NCBI GenBank assembly: GCA_005765155.1
Contig: VCCP01000006.1
Location: 1,810,501 to 1,874,500, forward strand
Source: Zelopaecilomyces penicillatus
Taxonomy: Eukaryota; Ascomycota; Sordariomycetes; Hypocreales; Pseudodiploosporaceae
Length of the DNA: 64,000 nt
Direction of reading: 5' to 3'
This document shows positions 1-11,900 of the stretch, piece by piece (position 1 is the first letter of the stretch; every line of letters starts with the position of its first letter). Below the pieces are notes generated by a model. It was not told the DNA's origin. It saw nothing but the letters and a program-made list of their open reading frames with translations, and did no database searches. A program made the position numbers and the translations under genes.

Positions 1-948
1 TTCCCTACTGTACTTTTGGGTGTATGTAATGAGTCCTATGGGGCCTCGATTCTTTGTCTCTGGAACCCTTGCCTTTTGTGAGTGTGTGTGTCTCATGAGA
101 TGGGGGCGGGGAGAGAAGAATAAGGGTGGGGCGAAGCGTATTGATGGACATCATCTGTTCCATTTGATGGAGAATTAAAAAAAAAGCTAGCGTTTACAGA
201 ACCAAATTACATACTTACTTGACAAGCACACACTATCATTGACCTGAATGAACCCTGACACCGCTCTTCGCCACGTCAAGGAAAGATTTTATGGAGAAAC
301 GACCGGCCGACGCCACCACTTCCACACAGCGTCTATTTTTTTTCTTTCTCCACCCACAATAAAACAACCAACATAAAGGCCGACCTACCTGTAAAGGGCA
401 TGGGCGGGTTCCGTAAAATCATAGCACAATGTAACTAAGCTAAGAGAGAGAGAGGGGGTAAAAAAATAAACAGCAGCAGTTGAAGAAGAAAAAGCAAGAA
501 GAGGAAGAGGAGGATGCTGCTGCATGTTGCATACCTGATGTTGCATGTGAGACTCCCGAGACTGCGGTATGTGATTGTGGGAGAAAAAGCCTTCTACGTA
601 ATGGTCTGTTGCACCACGGAAAAGCACTTTATCAATACTGTTCCTGTCATGTACACAATAGTACAGTGCCTGCACCACCACCTACCTCTGGTAATGTTTA
701 TTATTTGGACAAAGAAAGGGCTGTTGAACAAAGTCACGTCCACATGGCCATCGCCACAGCCTTTTCTGCACGTACATACTTTGGTCATTCTACATGTCGA
801 TCCCTAAATAATAGGATCATCGAAAAACTTCTGACACTGTGGACCCCTTGTGTGCATGTAATAATGAATGGAAGAAAAAAAAAGCAGGTTTTTCACACCA
901 GCGGGAAGCGCCAAACTTGCATTTGCCGGCAACCCTTACTAACTTGTA
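1..948. other. gene-free flank left of the transposon
   Basis: No gene is supported here. The longest open frames are low-complexity, starting in a purine-rich stretch near 480-515, and one of them runs on into the left terminal repeat of the transposon. There is no fungal protein similarity that I recognise. The stretch is AT-rich with homopolymer runs (poly-T near 335, poly-A near 178 and 875). Confidence 0.6.
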
Positions 949-1049
949 ACCGTGCCACGCCCCACTTTTTTGGGTCTCGCAAATGCTCGCACCACCAAAG
1001 GTGGTGCTCATCAGCAAGGTGGCCACATCAGCAACGTGGCCACCTTTTT
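949..1049 (+). repeat. left 101-bp terminal inverted repeat
   Basis: It matches the reverse complement of 2788-2888 at all 101 positions and diverges at the next base. Inside are two palindromes: GCACCACC-AAA-GGTGGTGC, and AAGGTGGCCAC separated by nine bases from GTGGCCACCTT. These could be transposase-binding sites or fold into hairpins. Confidence 0.95.
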
Positions 1050-1136
1050 ATCAATTTGAAGCTATCCACGACGTACAGACCGCATCCCTCGCTCTGAGTC
1101 CCAAATAATTAAAGGATCTAATAAACTATCCATTCT

Positions 1137-2741
1137 CTATTTACGTGCCTTTTTTGCGGCTTCAAAAAACACGCATTTGGCATAGTTCTGTTCCTTTTTA
1201 TTCGCTGCCTCCACAACCTTCCTTGCCTTGTCAACCTCGTTAACCTCTTTTTGCAGCACCATTTGACGCCCGTCAGCTATATTAATAATACCGCCTGATT
1301 TTAGAGTCTTATTCCTTGAGGCACGGCGTTGCAAAGAAACCAATTCGGCCTTTTTAGTGCGGCAAAGGTCCCTTTTCGTTTGGACCAACTCCGTGGCAGC
1401 AATAAGCGATCCCCGAATAAAGCGCGATAAATTATAATTAAATTCCGGACTAAATGTACCGTCTTCGTAAAGAACGTTATCAAGCTTATCGGCAACTTTA
1501 TTTATTTGCCGCAGTGTTGTTGGGGTCTCAAAGTCAGAAGAAGCAGCCTCACAGGGCTCTGGCGAAGGTGTTTTTACAGGCGCTCTTTCTCTCAAGGTTT
1601 GGAGGATAAATTGGCTGTTCAAGGGCCAGATCCCTGTCTTTTCGAATGCAGAGAGTATTGTAGTATATTTAAAGGCCTTTTTTCGAACTTGTTGGATATA
1701 ACTAAGAAACTCAAGCTTAGTGATATTTGTAAGGCCATCATGGACTAGTTGATCCAAAGCTTTACTATAATAATGCTTGTATGGCTGAAAGACCACAACA
1801 TCAAGCGGTTGAAGAAGATGTGTAAGATGTGGAGGCATTGCAAAAGGAATAATGTTTTGCCGCCAACAGAACTCAATGAATTCTATCGTGTGATGAGATC
1901 TGAAGCCGTCCAGAATAAGCAGGCGATAGCTGCTAATTGCGGACGCGTGTTGATGGAAATGCTTGATCCAGGCAAGGCTGATCTCGTCATTTGAATATCC
2001 TGTTGGTGAAAGAGCTATAACTGTAGCATCTTCAAGTTCGGGTTGCTTATACCACTGTGATATGTGTTTAACGCCACTGAGGATAAGGAAGGCAGGAATA
2101 AACTTGCTGCTGGCAGAGATGGCTTTAATTGCTGTAGCAGCTTCTCTGTTCTCAGGCATACTAAATAAATGTGCCCTTTTTCGCTTTGTAACAACAAGTT
2201 GATCCTTTCCAATACCAATTCGAAAGCCAGTCTCATCCATATTCCAGATATCTTCGGGAGGGATTCCAAAGCGTTCTATAGTGTGTTTTAATTGTTTAAA
2301 ATAATGAGTAACTCGAGGGATATCTTCAGAAGCTTGGCGGTTCGAATCGAGCTTTTTTTGAAGGCGTTTAAAGTAGCCGTGGCGCTGGAGAAAGCGTGTA
2401 GTCCAGGCCTTTCCAATAGTCTCTGGGGTTGAGGATAACGATGTTGAAGATCGCTCTCTTAAAATATGGTTTGCTGCGTTAGTAACAAACTCTGGGTGTA
2501 TCGCAAAATTTGTATTATCTAGTCGATCGATATAACGATATAATGCAACTTCTTCTTCCTGGCTTAGCTTGGTGTTTTGTGTAGGATATCCAATTCTTGC
2601 ACTGACGCCTTGAGAACGGCGTTGCAGAGTTTTTCGCGAAATACTGAATTGCCGAGCCACCGTTGCGAATTTTGAGCCCGGGTTTTCTTCCATATATTGA
2701 AGAGCCTGTGTGACACGTAATTCAGCTTCAGTTCCCGGCAT
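1137..2741 (-). CDS. pogo/Fot1-family transposase (DDE_1)
   Basis: Intronless, 534 aa from the first ATG at 2741. The frame stays open upstream into the right terminal repeat, but only with non-ATG codons. The N-terminus carries a psq-like helix-turn-helix (VTQALQYMEENPG through KFATVARQFSISRKTLQRR), followed by a CENP-B-type second DNA-binding segment. The catalytic core is complete: first Asp in NMDETGF, second in LILDGFRSH, third in LLQPLDVVVF, with 35 residues between the second and third. The C-terminal part is Lys/Arg-rich with predicted coiled coil. It would cut at the terminal repeats and reinsert at TA. I see no stop or frameshift, so it may still be functional. Expression and a partner non-autonomous family cannot be judged from this window. 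Confidence 0.94.
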   Translation of the reverse strand: MPGTEAELRVTQALQYMEENPGSKFATVARQFSISRKTLQRRSQGVSARIGYPTQNTKLSQEEEVALYRYIDRLDNTNFAIHPEFVTNAANHILRERSSTSLSSTPETIGKAWTTRFLQRHGYFKRLQKKLDSNRQASEDIPRVTHYFKQLKHTIERFGIPPEDIWNMDETGFRIGIGKDQLVVTKRKRAHLFSMPENREAATAIKAISASSKFIPAFLILSGVKHISQWYKQPELEDATVIALSPTGYSNDEISLAWIKHFHQHASAISSYRLLILDGFRSHHTIEFIEFCWRQNIIPFAMPPHLTHLLQPLDVVVFQPYKHYYSKALDQLVHDGLTNITKLEFLSYIQQVRKKAFKYTTILSAFEKTGIWPLNSQFILQTLRERAPVKTPSPEPCEAASSDFETPTTLRQINKVADKLDNVLYEDGTFSPEFNYNLSRFIRGSLIAATELVQTKRDLCRTKKAELVSLQRRASRNKTLKSGGIINIADGRQMVLQKEVNEVDKARKVVEAANKKEQNYAKCVFFEAAKKARK

Positions 2742-2787
2742 TTTTGTTGTTGTTGAGGCTGTAGAATTAATTGAAGAATAATGGTTG

Positions 2788-2888
2788 AAAAAGGTGGCCA
2801 CGTTGCTGATGTGGCCACCTTGCTGATGAGCACCACCTTTGGTGGTGCGAGCATTTGCGAGACCCAAAAAAGTGGGGCGTGGCACGGT
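2788..2888 (-). repeat. right 101-bp terminal inverted repeat
   Basis: Exact inverted copy of 949-1049, ending one base before the TA at 2889-2890. The transposase start codon lies 46 bp inside it, so the promoter of the transposase probably lies in or next to this repeat. Confidence 0.95.
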
Positions 2889-5800
2889 TAGTAGGTCCCA
2901 ATATTTTTGGGGCAGAAAAGGTCTCGATCTTCGTGTGTTGTGTCACACACACACACACTCCCATCAGCACCATCCATCAGAGAGCCTGCCTGCCGTATCG
3001 GGTAGTAACCCTCGGGTTGAACCAGCCTGTGCTAGTCCCGATATGGCCAATCCGCCTTTATCTGCGGGCTTTTGGGAACTGGGGAGGTTGGCTGGCTTTT
3101 CGGGAAAAAGCGGGGTCCTTTTTGGGGGGGGGGGGCAATACAAATGAAGTTCAACAAACAGGGTGACACTAATTACACACAGTTGTTGAGAATAAAGAGA
3201 GCCTGAACAGTTTACTAGATGATATATACAAATGAATGAACGTATTTAAATGAACGTATTTATGGAAAGTTGATACTCGAAAGAATTCAAATTCAACAAG
3301 CTAAAGAATAGCAATCTCTCGTATTGCGGCATCCGTCGAGATAAGGTATATTACTCTCTACGAACAAAGCTATTTCTGCCTCTCGTGTTAAGCAGACCCT
3401 TGCCTGGTGATCGTGCCAATACTTCTTGACTTTTCCAAAGAAAACATCCCATAGAAAAAACCATGACCTAGTGTTTGTAGGCGACCAAAGACTTGTGGAG
3501 TATATTGGAAAGCATGGCGACGATGTTTAATTAGAGTACTCTTATAGCAGTTGGTCTGTAAGGTTCATCTTAATAGCTGCGATGTCCATGTTTGTAACGA
3601 ATACCGGAGGTGCAATGGATCGGTTATCAAGCTTACCAAACTTTCGACTCTTCTTCATACTAGAATCGGCTGCAAGTCCCATTTTGCTAGCACTGAACTT
3701 AGACTTGTCCTCCCGATGTTATTTCCTGAGAGGATTGCCTAGACTTCAGATGTCATGAGCTGTCAGAACACCTTCGTGGTGGTTTCCAAAAGTTTATGTC
3801 GACTTTGATTCAGCCGCTGGTCTGGTGTTGAAGAGTGGCCCTCAACTACTTTACCATTCACGGCTGGTGTAAAGCTTACTTGGCCATGCTGTTTAATGGC
3901 CGGTGTAGGTGCTTGCACTCATAGCTTAGCTTTTCAGTATATTCCGTCATAGGCCGAAGTTTGACCCCAAGGATGCCGAATAGTGACATCTAGAAAGCTG
4001 AGACGAGATTTCAAAGGTGCTCAAATTGTCGGACGGAACCTTGGAACTGCGAATGAGCTTTAGTAGTTGCTTCTGCCGGGATCTCCCACACAGCTTCTGT
4101 ATCTGTTTCCATAGCAGATGTCTCGTCATTGACCGAGTCTGCTAATTTGGTCCTCATCCTGAATAGCCAAGCATTGACCTTTTCCCCCTGTCGTCTCTTT
4201 TGGCAATAGCAATATACCTCTTCTAGTTTCTCATTTCTCTTATATTGGGTACTATATGTAGTGCTTGCTGTTCCTGGCGAGCTGGGAAAACGTCGATGAA
4301 AAGTAAATGGAAACAAGACAGGCTCTCAGTGTAAGTTTTCCGAGGAGAACCTTCCCGCGACGACTTGCTCGTTGGATTCATATCCCTCTTGATGTAGGAT
4401 ATATTCGTATTCTGAGCGATCGGGAGAGCACACAAGTCCCCCTTCCGCGTTGTAAGCGTAGATAAAAAGAGTTTGTACCGCCAATGATAGGATACATACC
4501 GGTGTGTACAACACCCCACAGTGTGATGATGGAAGGTTAAAGACGACATTGCTGGTATAAATATTTGTCTTGGTCATTCCGTGATCATTTAGTCAATGTA
4601 AGTCTTGGCCGGTTTGGAGTCGCAATAACAAGGTTCATTTCCTATTATTTCTTCTACTCTTATATATTAAAGTAACCCTGCCTCCTACATTATGCGTCTT
4701 TGACGCGAATGGTGGGTCGCCACTCTCCCAACCTCACTATCTCGACATAGTAGTTTCGTTTGTCTGTTGATTAGATATTTTGGGCGAGTTATATTTGAGT
4801 CTGGTTTGTGTTCTATCCATGAGAGTCTGCAGTGATACATGCAAGGCAATTATATCAATCGCTTAGCTTCTCATATATCATAGACACAAGGTGCTCTGTA
4901 TATCTGACTTAAAGTCAAAATTTACCTCTTATATGTGGTTTCTGATCTAGTCCTAGGTTCCCTCGGAGAATCTGAAAATTGTGACGGGGCGCGAGCGTTG
5001 GGTGTTGCTACTACTCACTCAGACAAAGAAGATTCTGACATGCGACATGACAGCCCATTAATAGATGTGTCAATACAATCCACCCACCGCCGATAATCAA
5101 AATATTTGTATAATCAGTAAGAGGCGGTAGTCAACAGTAGGACATTTTGCACTATTAATAGCCACTCATTTTGCCCAAGAAGAACCAGGTCCATCCATTC
5201 CAAAGCCACGGTGCTTGGGTGCATCTGTGTTCCATGTCCCGTTGCTAACACCCCCAGCCCATAATTCGTCCATGTTACATATTAAGCATAAGAAAACTTG
5301 AAGGGGTTTATCTGAACAAACGGGTTGTCAAAAACGTCAACGACGGGTAGTTAGGCAGCTTGTTGTGGATGAAGAGAGCGCAACGTCCCACCCAAACCCG
5401 AGATTTAACACCCCTGATACCCCAGACAATTTCCATGCCCTTTCCCCACTCTCAACTATACCATCTAACTTACAGTCCCTCTGCACCTAGCCGTAATTAA
5501 TAGGAAAAGAAAGACAGCAGTGTAGCAAGAATGCAATGCGCCTGACCCTCATCTTTTCCATTGGGAGGGTTGTAATCCTGATTTTATGGAGCCTTGTGAA
5601 CAATGTTCGTGTCATGTCTCCTGCCCCTCTAGGAACCTGTCTCGGATGACTCCTCGATTTTTAAAAAATATGGCAGGTTTAGACGTGGAAAGCTTTGACG
5701 CTCAGCCTGATTCTTTGTTGGTCTAGAAATATTGAGAAATTGCTAGTCCAAGTCGACCTAGCCTCTCGTATTAGCGATGCTACAGGAAACGGGCAATTGT

Positions 5801-6226
5801 GTTGGAGATCGGGTTCAATCTTCAAGTAGCTCGTTCCGATTCAATGAATAACTGATTACTATTCAACAAGGGTACTCGGAGAAAAATCATACACCGGGTT
5901 GATGTCACAAGATTTGTTGCATGGGAACCATCGTGTGCGACGAAGAGGGCCTATATGTGTAACTGGCAGCCGGCTACTCAAGTGTTATGAATGCGAACAG
6001 TGCGATTTTGTTTATCCTGACGGGCGCATCTCGGGGTAAATGATACGCTACCTTGCGCATCTCGAATAGTTCCCTTGCGACTCCTCAACGCCTTCTTCCC
6101 TCAGGGCAAATTGCCCATTAACAAATCGTAGTGATAATACATTCAATGCTTCCAAGTCATCTACATCTACGGGCTCCCAGCATTAGACCATGACATGCCA
6201 GCGAAAGCGAAATCATGACGGCTACG
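2889..6226. other. 3.3-kb gene-free region
   Basis: I find no supported gene. There is a CA microsatellite near 2945-2958 and a G12 run at 3124-3135. Short minus-strand frames at about 4011-4577 do not join into a recognisable protein and have no clear splice signals. The composition is AT-rich with many stops in all frames, which fits decayed sequence next to a transposon. The last few hundred bases before 6226 are the 3' flank of the Rsc7 gene. Confidence 0.5.
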
Positions 6227-8222
6227 TCAAGTCATGCTGTATGGCACAATAGCTTTATCAATGATAGGGCCACGTCTCGACATATGCTCCGCCTCTGATC
6301 CCCAGCGTGAGCGCCAGTCCTTTTGCTTCTGCAGGGCAGTATCAAACGCTCGCCTGCATTCAGGTGGCAACAAGTCTTTAATATCATCAGATACGGCTTC
6401 CAGTCCATTGAATGCCGCAACCATGCCCGCAGGATCTGATCTGTTGTCCGCAGCGAGAGCCCCCCCGACTGATGGTGTCTCATAATATGTATCCGTTATG
6501 TAGAAATTTCTGGCCAGTTTTAGGGGTACAGGTGGAAACATGACGCTTCCTTTGGCGACTGCCTCGTCTGCGGGTGCGACCTGTTCAATGCGGGCAAGCG
6601 TAGGCTGCATGGTTGCTGGATACTGCATGACATTCGTGTGAATGTCGTAGACACCGACATTATTCATACGCCGGATGGCGTTGATTCCTGCGCTAAACGT
6701 ACTGCAAGACGATGTGAGCAAATAAATTACAGTTTACAAGACTGGTCATGGCGACATACCTGGCTTCTCGAGCATGTTCTAGCATCCAGTTCATGTCGTT
6801 GACATTTACCCGTCTCTTCTTGGACTCAATTTTGCCAATGGGAACCGGAACCGTTGGCACATTCGTATGATAGACCGCGCTCGCACCATGCCACGCTACA
6901 TACTGGTTCTTGTTGTATGGCTGCCCCGGAATAATGTGGTCATCAGGGTCAGCCAGCTGTCCCTCAACAAAGCCTTCAGCCTTGGCCAACGTGACATTGA
7001 AATCATCGATGATACGCTTGCCGCTGACAACTATCCTGGCACCGAATTCCCGAAAGACGGACCGCGCCGTAACGATTCCTATCGATCGGCCCTTGTATGA
7101 ATGGGGAATAATTTCCCGCTCAATCATGTCCCGCTTTTCGTCATCATCTACAATGATCTTGTAGAGCTTTCGGTGTTTGGTAAAGAAAAGATAACTGTCC
7201 CTGAACCCAACACATCGAGCGGGCTCAGTTGACAACATGTAAAGTCTGTTTCCGCGCCCTAGAACTGTGAACGTTCGGCATCGATAGTCACGCCCATCTT
7301 TCAGATTTCCTAGCTTGTCGACCTTGGTCTCGCCTGCTGGGTCTTCAGGAAGGACACATTCATCATCAACGATCTCAGCGACCGTACCCTCGCTATCGAT
7401 GATTTGTTCTGCCTTTGGTGCTGCCGGTCCCCCCTTGCGACCACCTCGTCCTCTCCAGCCTCCTCGACCTCTGCGTCGAGGAGTGTCTGCCTCTTTCTCC
7501 GACACCGTTACCATGGGATCCCAATCTGGCGGTTTGTTTTTAGGAGGTCGCCCTAATCGCTTTCGGCGTATTACAGGTTGTGGTGGTGGTGTAGGCTCTT
7601 TCACCGAGAGCTCTGATCCCTCATCGTCATCATCGTCCTCGTCTTTGGCAGCTGCGTCGACCTCATCACCAGACTCATCCCCTTTGGCCTCTTCGTGATC
7701 GGCATCGTCGTCTTCGTCATTTGCACGCTTTGCCTCCGCGTCCGACGTGTTTGCGCCAGCATCTGCATCCGCATCCGCATCCAGCATAGGCTCATCCTCG
7801 ATATCGTTGTAACCCCTCGGTGTGCTCTCTGTAGACCCAGAATTTCGCGTTAGTCGCAGACGAATGCGCTGCCTCGGCGCCATGTTGGCGCACGACAAAA
7901 GGACAAGATAATTGGAGGTGCGATTCGAACAGGAAAAAAAAAACCCTCGATGGAGGCGCAACGAGAAGACAATGCAAACAAAAAAGGGAATTCAAGCTGA
8001 AAGTATTTCAAGTTGCAATAGCCTTGGCAAAGCCCATGTGGTGCTGAAGGCGAGGAAGGAGGGGATCGTGGACTGTGGTGGTGGTGGTGCTGCGGGTGGC
8101 AACTGGGTGCAAGAGGGTTGAAGGAGCAAAAGGCGAAGAAAATAAAGGACAGGATTTGGAAGCATACCCAGAGCAGCTGCCGCTCTCTTGGCGGCAGCGC
8201 GGCCCGATCGTCGACCAGCCAT
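6227..8222 (-). CDS. RSC7: chromatin-remodelling complex subunit Rsc7/Swp82 family
   Basis: Exons by my model: 8222-8168, 7828-6760, 6701-6227, giving 532 aa. It is a nuclear subunit of RSC/SWI-SNF-type ATP-dependent nucleosome remodellers. Visible features: an acidic, Asp/Glu-rich segment (about 50-95), an AT-hook-like RKRLGRPPKNK (about 107-117), an RGG/Arg-rich patch (135-152), then the conserved Rsc7/Swp82 domain from about residue 175 (RTFTVLGRGNRLYMLST, RDSYLFFTKHRKLYKI, ITARSVFREFG-like segment). The 58-bp second intron has GTATGT and TTGCAG ends and keeps frame. The start is uncertain: a second ATG in good context at 7883 gives a protein of the same length without the first intron. 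I prefer 8222 because a GACTAAC branch site and CTACAG acceptor lie just after 7883 and splice in frame to a basic MAGRRSGRAAAKR start. Confidence 0.85.
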
Positions 8223-8901
8223 TGTCAAGCTCACGGCCGCGACTTCCCAGCAATGTGATCGCTGGCTGATGGTATTACCACAGCTGGTGCAGGTGCAATG
8301 CAGCAGAAGACTGTATGTTGCGACAGGTTCGAGATTCGCTCATTCCCGCCCTTGTTGGCCCAGACTCCAAAGCCACGGTTGAGACGCGCCTTGGATTGGC
8401 CCTGCCTCATCTGTACCTTTTGATTGGGCCTGAGGCGTTCAGCCTCTGAGACAGTGCATACACACAAGTAACACCGTATAAAACACTGTACTCATCACAG
8501 GGACAGTACACCTCACTTAGGAGCAATGAATAGGTATGCAGAGGTGAAGTATCAGTTGGAAGCGTTATGATAGCAGCGAGGATAGCTCATTTTGGTATCA
8601 GTAGTCTGCGTATTCTCCATACTTCCCACTGATGGACCACCTCTATGCCTTTATACATCCGAATGTTTGTCTCTACTCATGGATATAACACATACATCGT
8701 ACCTAGTCAATGCATCTACGACATACATACGTCTTCTTTCTTCACTTGACAGGGCATCACCCCCTGGGTCTAGCCCATGGTATGTCTGTCTAACAGTAGT
8801 CATACTTGCCGACCTAAAAGTGAATACTAGCACATGGGTTTGTTACTACTGATATCCAATGTCTATCTCTAAATCCGGATTTGTCTCTACCGTTGCTGTA
8901 C
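8223..8901. other. intergenic between Rsc7 and UBR1
   Basis: No gene is seen. It holds the promoter of the Rsc7 gene (right of 8222) and the 3' end of UBR1 transcripts. Confidence 0.5.
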
Positions 8902-11900
8902 TTACAACGTGTCCCAACCTCCATTGTTAATCTCCGCCTCCAGCTTTCGACTGATCAAACTTGGTACCCCATGGTTTAAAATAGTACTGCGTATCATGGA
9001 ATCATATCTCTTCTGGTTTAAAAAGAGCTGTCGTCCATGGCGTAGCTGTGGGTCTGTCTCGCCGTACTTATCAATATAAGGAGCTGGTGCAAATGACCCT
9101 GAGGCGTGGAATAAGTATACAGTAGAACATTTGCGAACGTTAAGAAAAACTCCAATATTTTTCTGGCATCTACGTTACAGTCAGTTAGTTCATCGACACA
9201 ACCTCGCTTAACCATTCTGTTTTGGAAAGATTAACTTACGCGCGCATGTGCTGCTGAGCTCCGCCGATTTTAGACGCATCCCTGTCTGATGGATCCGCTT
9301 TCTGGCAACATGTACTCTGGCTGCATAGGAGCTCCCCACAGAAAAGGCAAATGACGGGATCTGTAAGATCATTCCCAGTTGTCGGGCACTTCCTTCTTGT
9401 TGCTTCCTCAATCAGGGTATCGTATGTCTTGGGTAAACCAATGAGCTCAAAAATACCTGGGTGGCTGACCATGGCGGATAGAGATACATCAGGGTATTCC
9501 CTTGGCCAGAGGACCTGATGCTTGATCCAGCCATACACAAGTGTTGATGTGGTGTTTGGCCATCCATAGGCAGATGAGTTATCCTTCAAAGAAGAACACA
9601 TCTCATCAAATGTGGGTAAACGCAGGGCTTCCGTAAGGCGGTCCAGCTCATCGGCTTCAGGATTGTGTGAGACGTGACTATTAAAATCCACGCCAAACTT
9701 AACATGCAAGAAGACAATACTTTTTCGCAAAAATGTCATGGCGTACTTCTTCGCAAAAGTGTACCATCCCTCTAGAGTATCCACGCCTGGCTGTTGGAAG
9801 CCTCGGTTCTCATCTGCGGATTGAGTCATGGTCTCAGTGTCACTGAAATTTTGAGCTTGCAGCTCAAAACTATGTCTAGTAATTGCCTCGAAGAAGCCGG
9901 CAAAGTTGTTAATGATTGGATCTTCGGTTTGACGTTCTGAAAGAGCACCGAATAACATCCCCGTGGGCATGTTTCGACCCATATGAAACACAACCTTGAC
10001 AAGTTCCGCCAAATAACAGAGTCTAAGAACGTGTGAGATCTCCGCCTTTTGGGCCGGTATCATGCCATATGAGCACTCTACCAAGAATACAAATGGATCC
10101 AAGCTGAGGAGAGGAGGGTAGGTATCCAATGGTCGGCGTGCATATGGTGTCCCTGTTCCGAAATATCTTGACATGAAGAGCTGGCAGTGCTGTCTCTCCG
10201 CATCCTTGCGGAACTCAATCTCAATCATATTGTCTGGTCCTGCTCTGCGTACACCGACCGACAAGTATGACGATGCGGTCTCTGAAAGGATTCTCAAATG
10301 AGTCAGAATTTGCTCCGGTATCTTGTCTAGAAGAGTCAAGCCCGGCGGAGCCTCAATTCCGCGCTGTTGGATTTCCACGGAGGATATCGAGAAGCCGACA
10401 GTCTGGATAATAAGATCACTTGAGTGCAACTCATCAGTAGCAGGAATCTTGGAGCTATAATGATACCTAGATTCCAAGTTGTTGACTCCAAATGTTTCTT
10501 TTAGCCTCACGTATGCCCTCACGAGTTCCCCAACAATGGGGCTGCCGCTGACCGTTTGTGCCCAGGCTGCTGATTGACTAAAGCCAGTGTCTGGCGTACC
10601 AACGGCGGAGAGAGAGGAGCTTCCTGGAGTGCCAAGGATTGACCCGCGACCGTCTTGTTCATCTGTTCCCCAAGCAGCCTCGACAGGGGCTAGCGGTTGA
10701 ATCATCGTCTCCACTAAGCTTCCAGGAAGGCTTGGCGTATGTATTTCTGGGAGACTGGGCTCGTCTATCTCTCTAGCCTTGCTCCCTCCTAGACAGTAAG
10801 CCGACCCCATCTGCTTCTCAATGAATTCGGCAAAAGTGTCCTGCGATTGAAGATAACCCGGATAGGACTCTTCCAAACCCTTCCAAATAACTGGGAGGAA
10901 AACATTTCCGAGTGCCTTGCAAAGAGGGCAAACAAATTCATTGCGCTTGGTATTCTCAGGGTGATGCCGAGCAATTTGATGCGTATGCCTGCGATTTGTA
11001 GCTTCATAGTACTGCTCAAAGCAACGATAATGCATCATATGCCCACACCCACTAGCGACTGGGCCAGGTCTTGACCGAGCTGCGTTAAAGCCTTTCCCAA
11101 TGGTTTGCCGTTCAGCTAGGAACGTTTCTCCTTGCGCATTCAATTTTTCAATCATCCTTCGATTTTCTCTCGCGACACCAAAGGGCCGGATATCTTCAGC
11201 TGAGCGGTCGAGACTGCAAGGTGTTTGCGAAGCTTCTCGTACGAAATCAGGGTCTTGGAAATCCGTCTGGCGAAGAACACGGCTTTCATTCACCAACGCA
11301 AATGTGCCGTACAACCGTTTGTCGTCCGCTTCTTCCTGGCACATAATACACGTTCCAGTTGGGTATTTCCAGTTGTGCTTCCGGTCTTCTGCATTTTCTG
11401 TCTCGTCCTCGTCTTCCAAATCGGAACCCCAATCGACAGCCCCTTGATTTTCCAAGAAGCTTTTCTGCTGTTGCTGAAACTGTGCCATAACCCTTGCCTG
11501 ACGACTAAGTGCCGCCTTCTTCTTTAGCTCGCGCTCTTCTTCAGCCGAATTGATGGCGGGAGAAGCTGTGTTGACGCGATCCACTGGAACGCCGAGGGTC
11601 ACAAATGCAGCTTCAAATGAAAGTGGGCGCTTTTGCTTGAGCCGCTTGAGCACCAGTGCAATTTTGGGATGCGCTGATTTGAACTCTTCCTTGGTTGATA
11701 TTATGTTTAAGAGGGACACAATTGTCCTCGAATTGTTTGCGTCAGACATGAAGTTGCTCCGAGCAACCTTGGTTAGTGCAATGTACGTAAATGATTGGGG
11801 AGGTTCTTCCATTGCTCCGTTTTCTGCCGTTCTGTCCTCCAAAATAGCAATCAGAATTAGATGCAGTACAATCTGCAGGAAGGTCTCCAGTCTTGTAACC

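Larger units (their letters stand above)
949..2888 (-). mobile_element. pogo/Fot1-like DNA transposon, complete
   Basis: A 1,940-bp class II element. Its two ends are perfect 101-bp inverted repeats (949-1049 and 2788-2888) beginning ACCGTGCCACGCCCC, flanked on both sides by a TA dinucleotide (947-948 and 2889-2890). TA duplication is the hallmark of Tc1/mariner-pogo insertion. The single internal gene on the minus strand encodes a DDE transposase with a psq-type helix-turn-helix, as in the Fot1/Pot2 group of fungal elements. The uninterrupted frame and identical ends suggest a recent insertion with little or no repeat-induced point mutation. Each terminal repeat contains two nested palindromes, which is more elaborate than the short repeats I know for Fot1. 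Confidence 0.95.

Noticed and set aside
480..1097. 205-codon open frame on the plus strand
   Set aside because: Low-complexity start, and its end is translated terminal repeat of the transposon; no family similarity.
2338..2360. GGTTCGAATC followed by a T run, like a tRNA B box with terminator
   Set aside because: It lies inside the transposase coding sequence and no tRNA arms can be folded around it.
4011..4577. Overlapping minus-strand frames of 83-108 codons
   Set aside because: They do not join through clear splice sites and show no recognisable motif; kept only as a possible remnant.
9018..9215. Separate small gene on the minus strand
   Set aside because: It overlaps the last exon of UBR1 in another frame.
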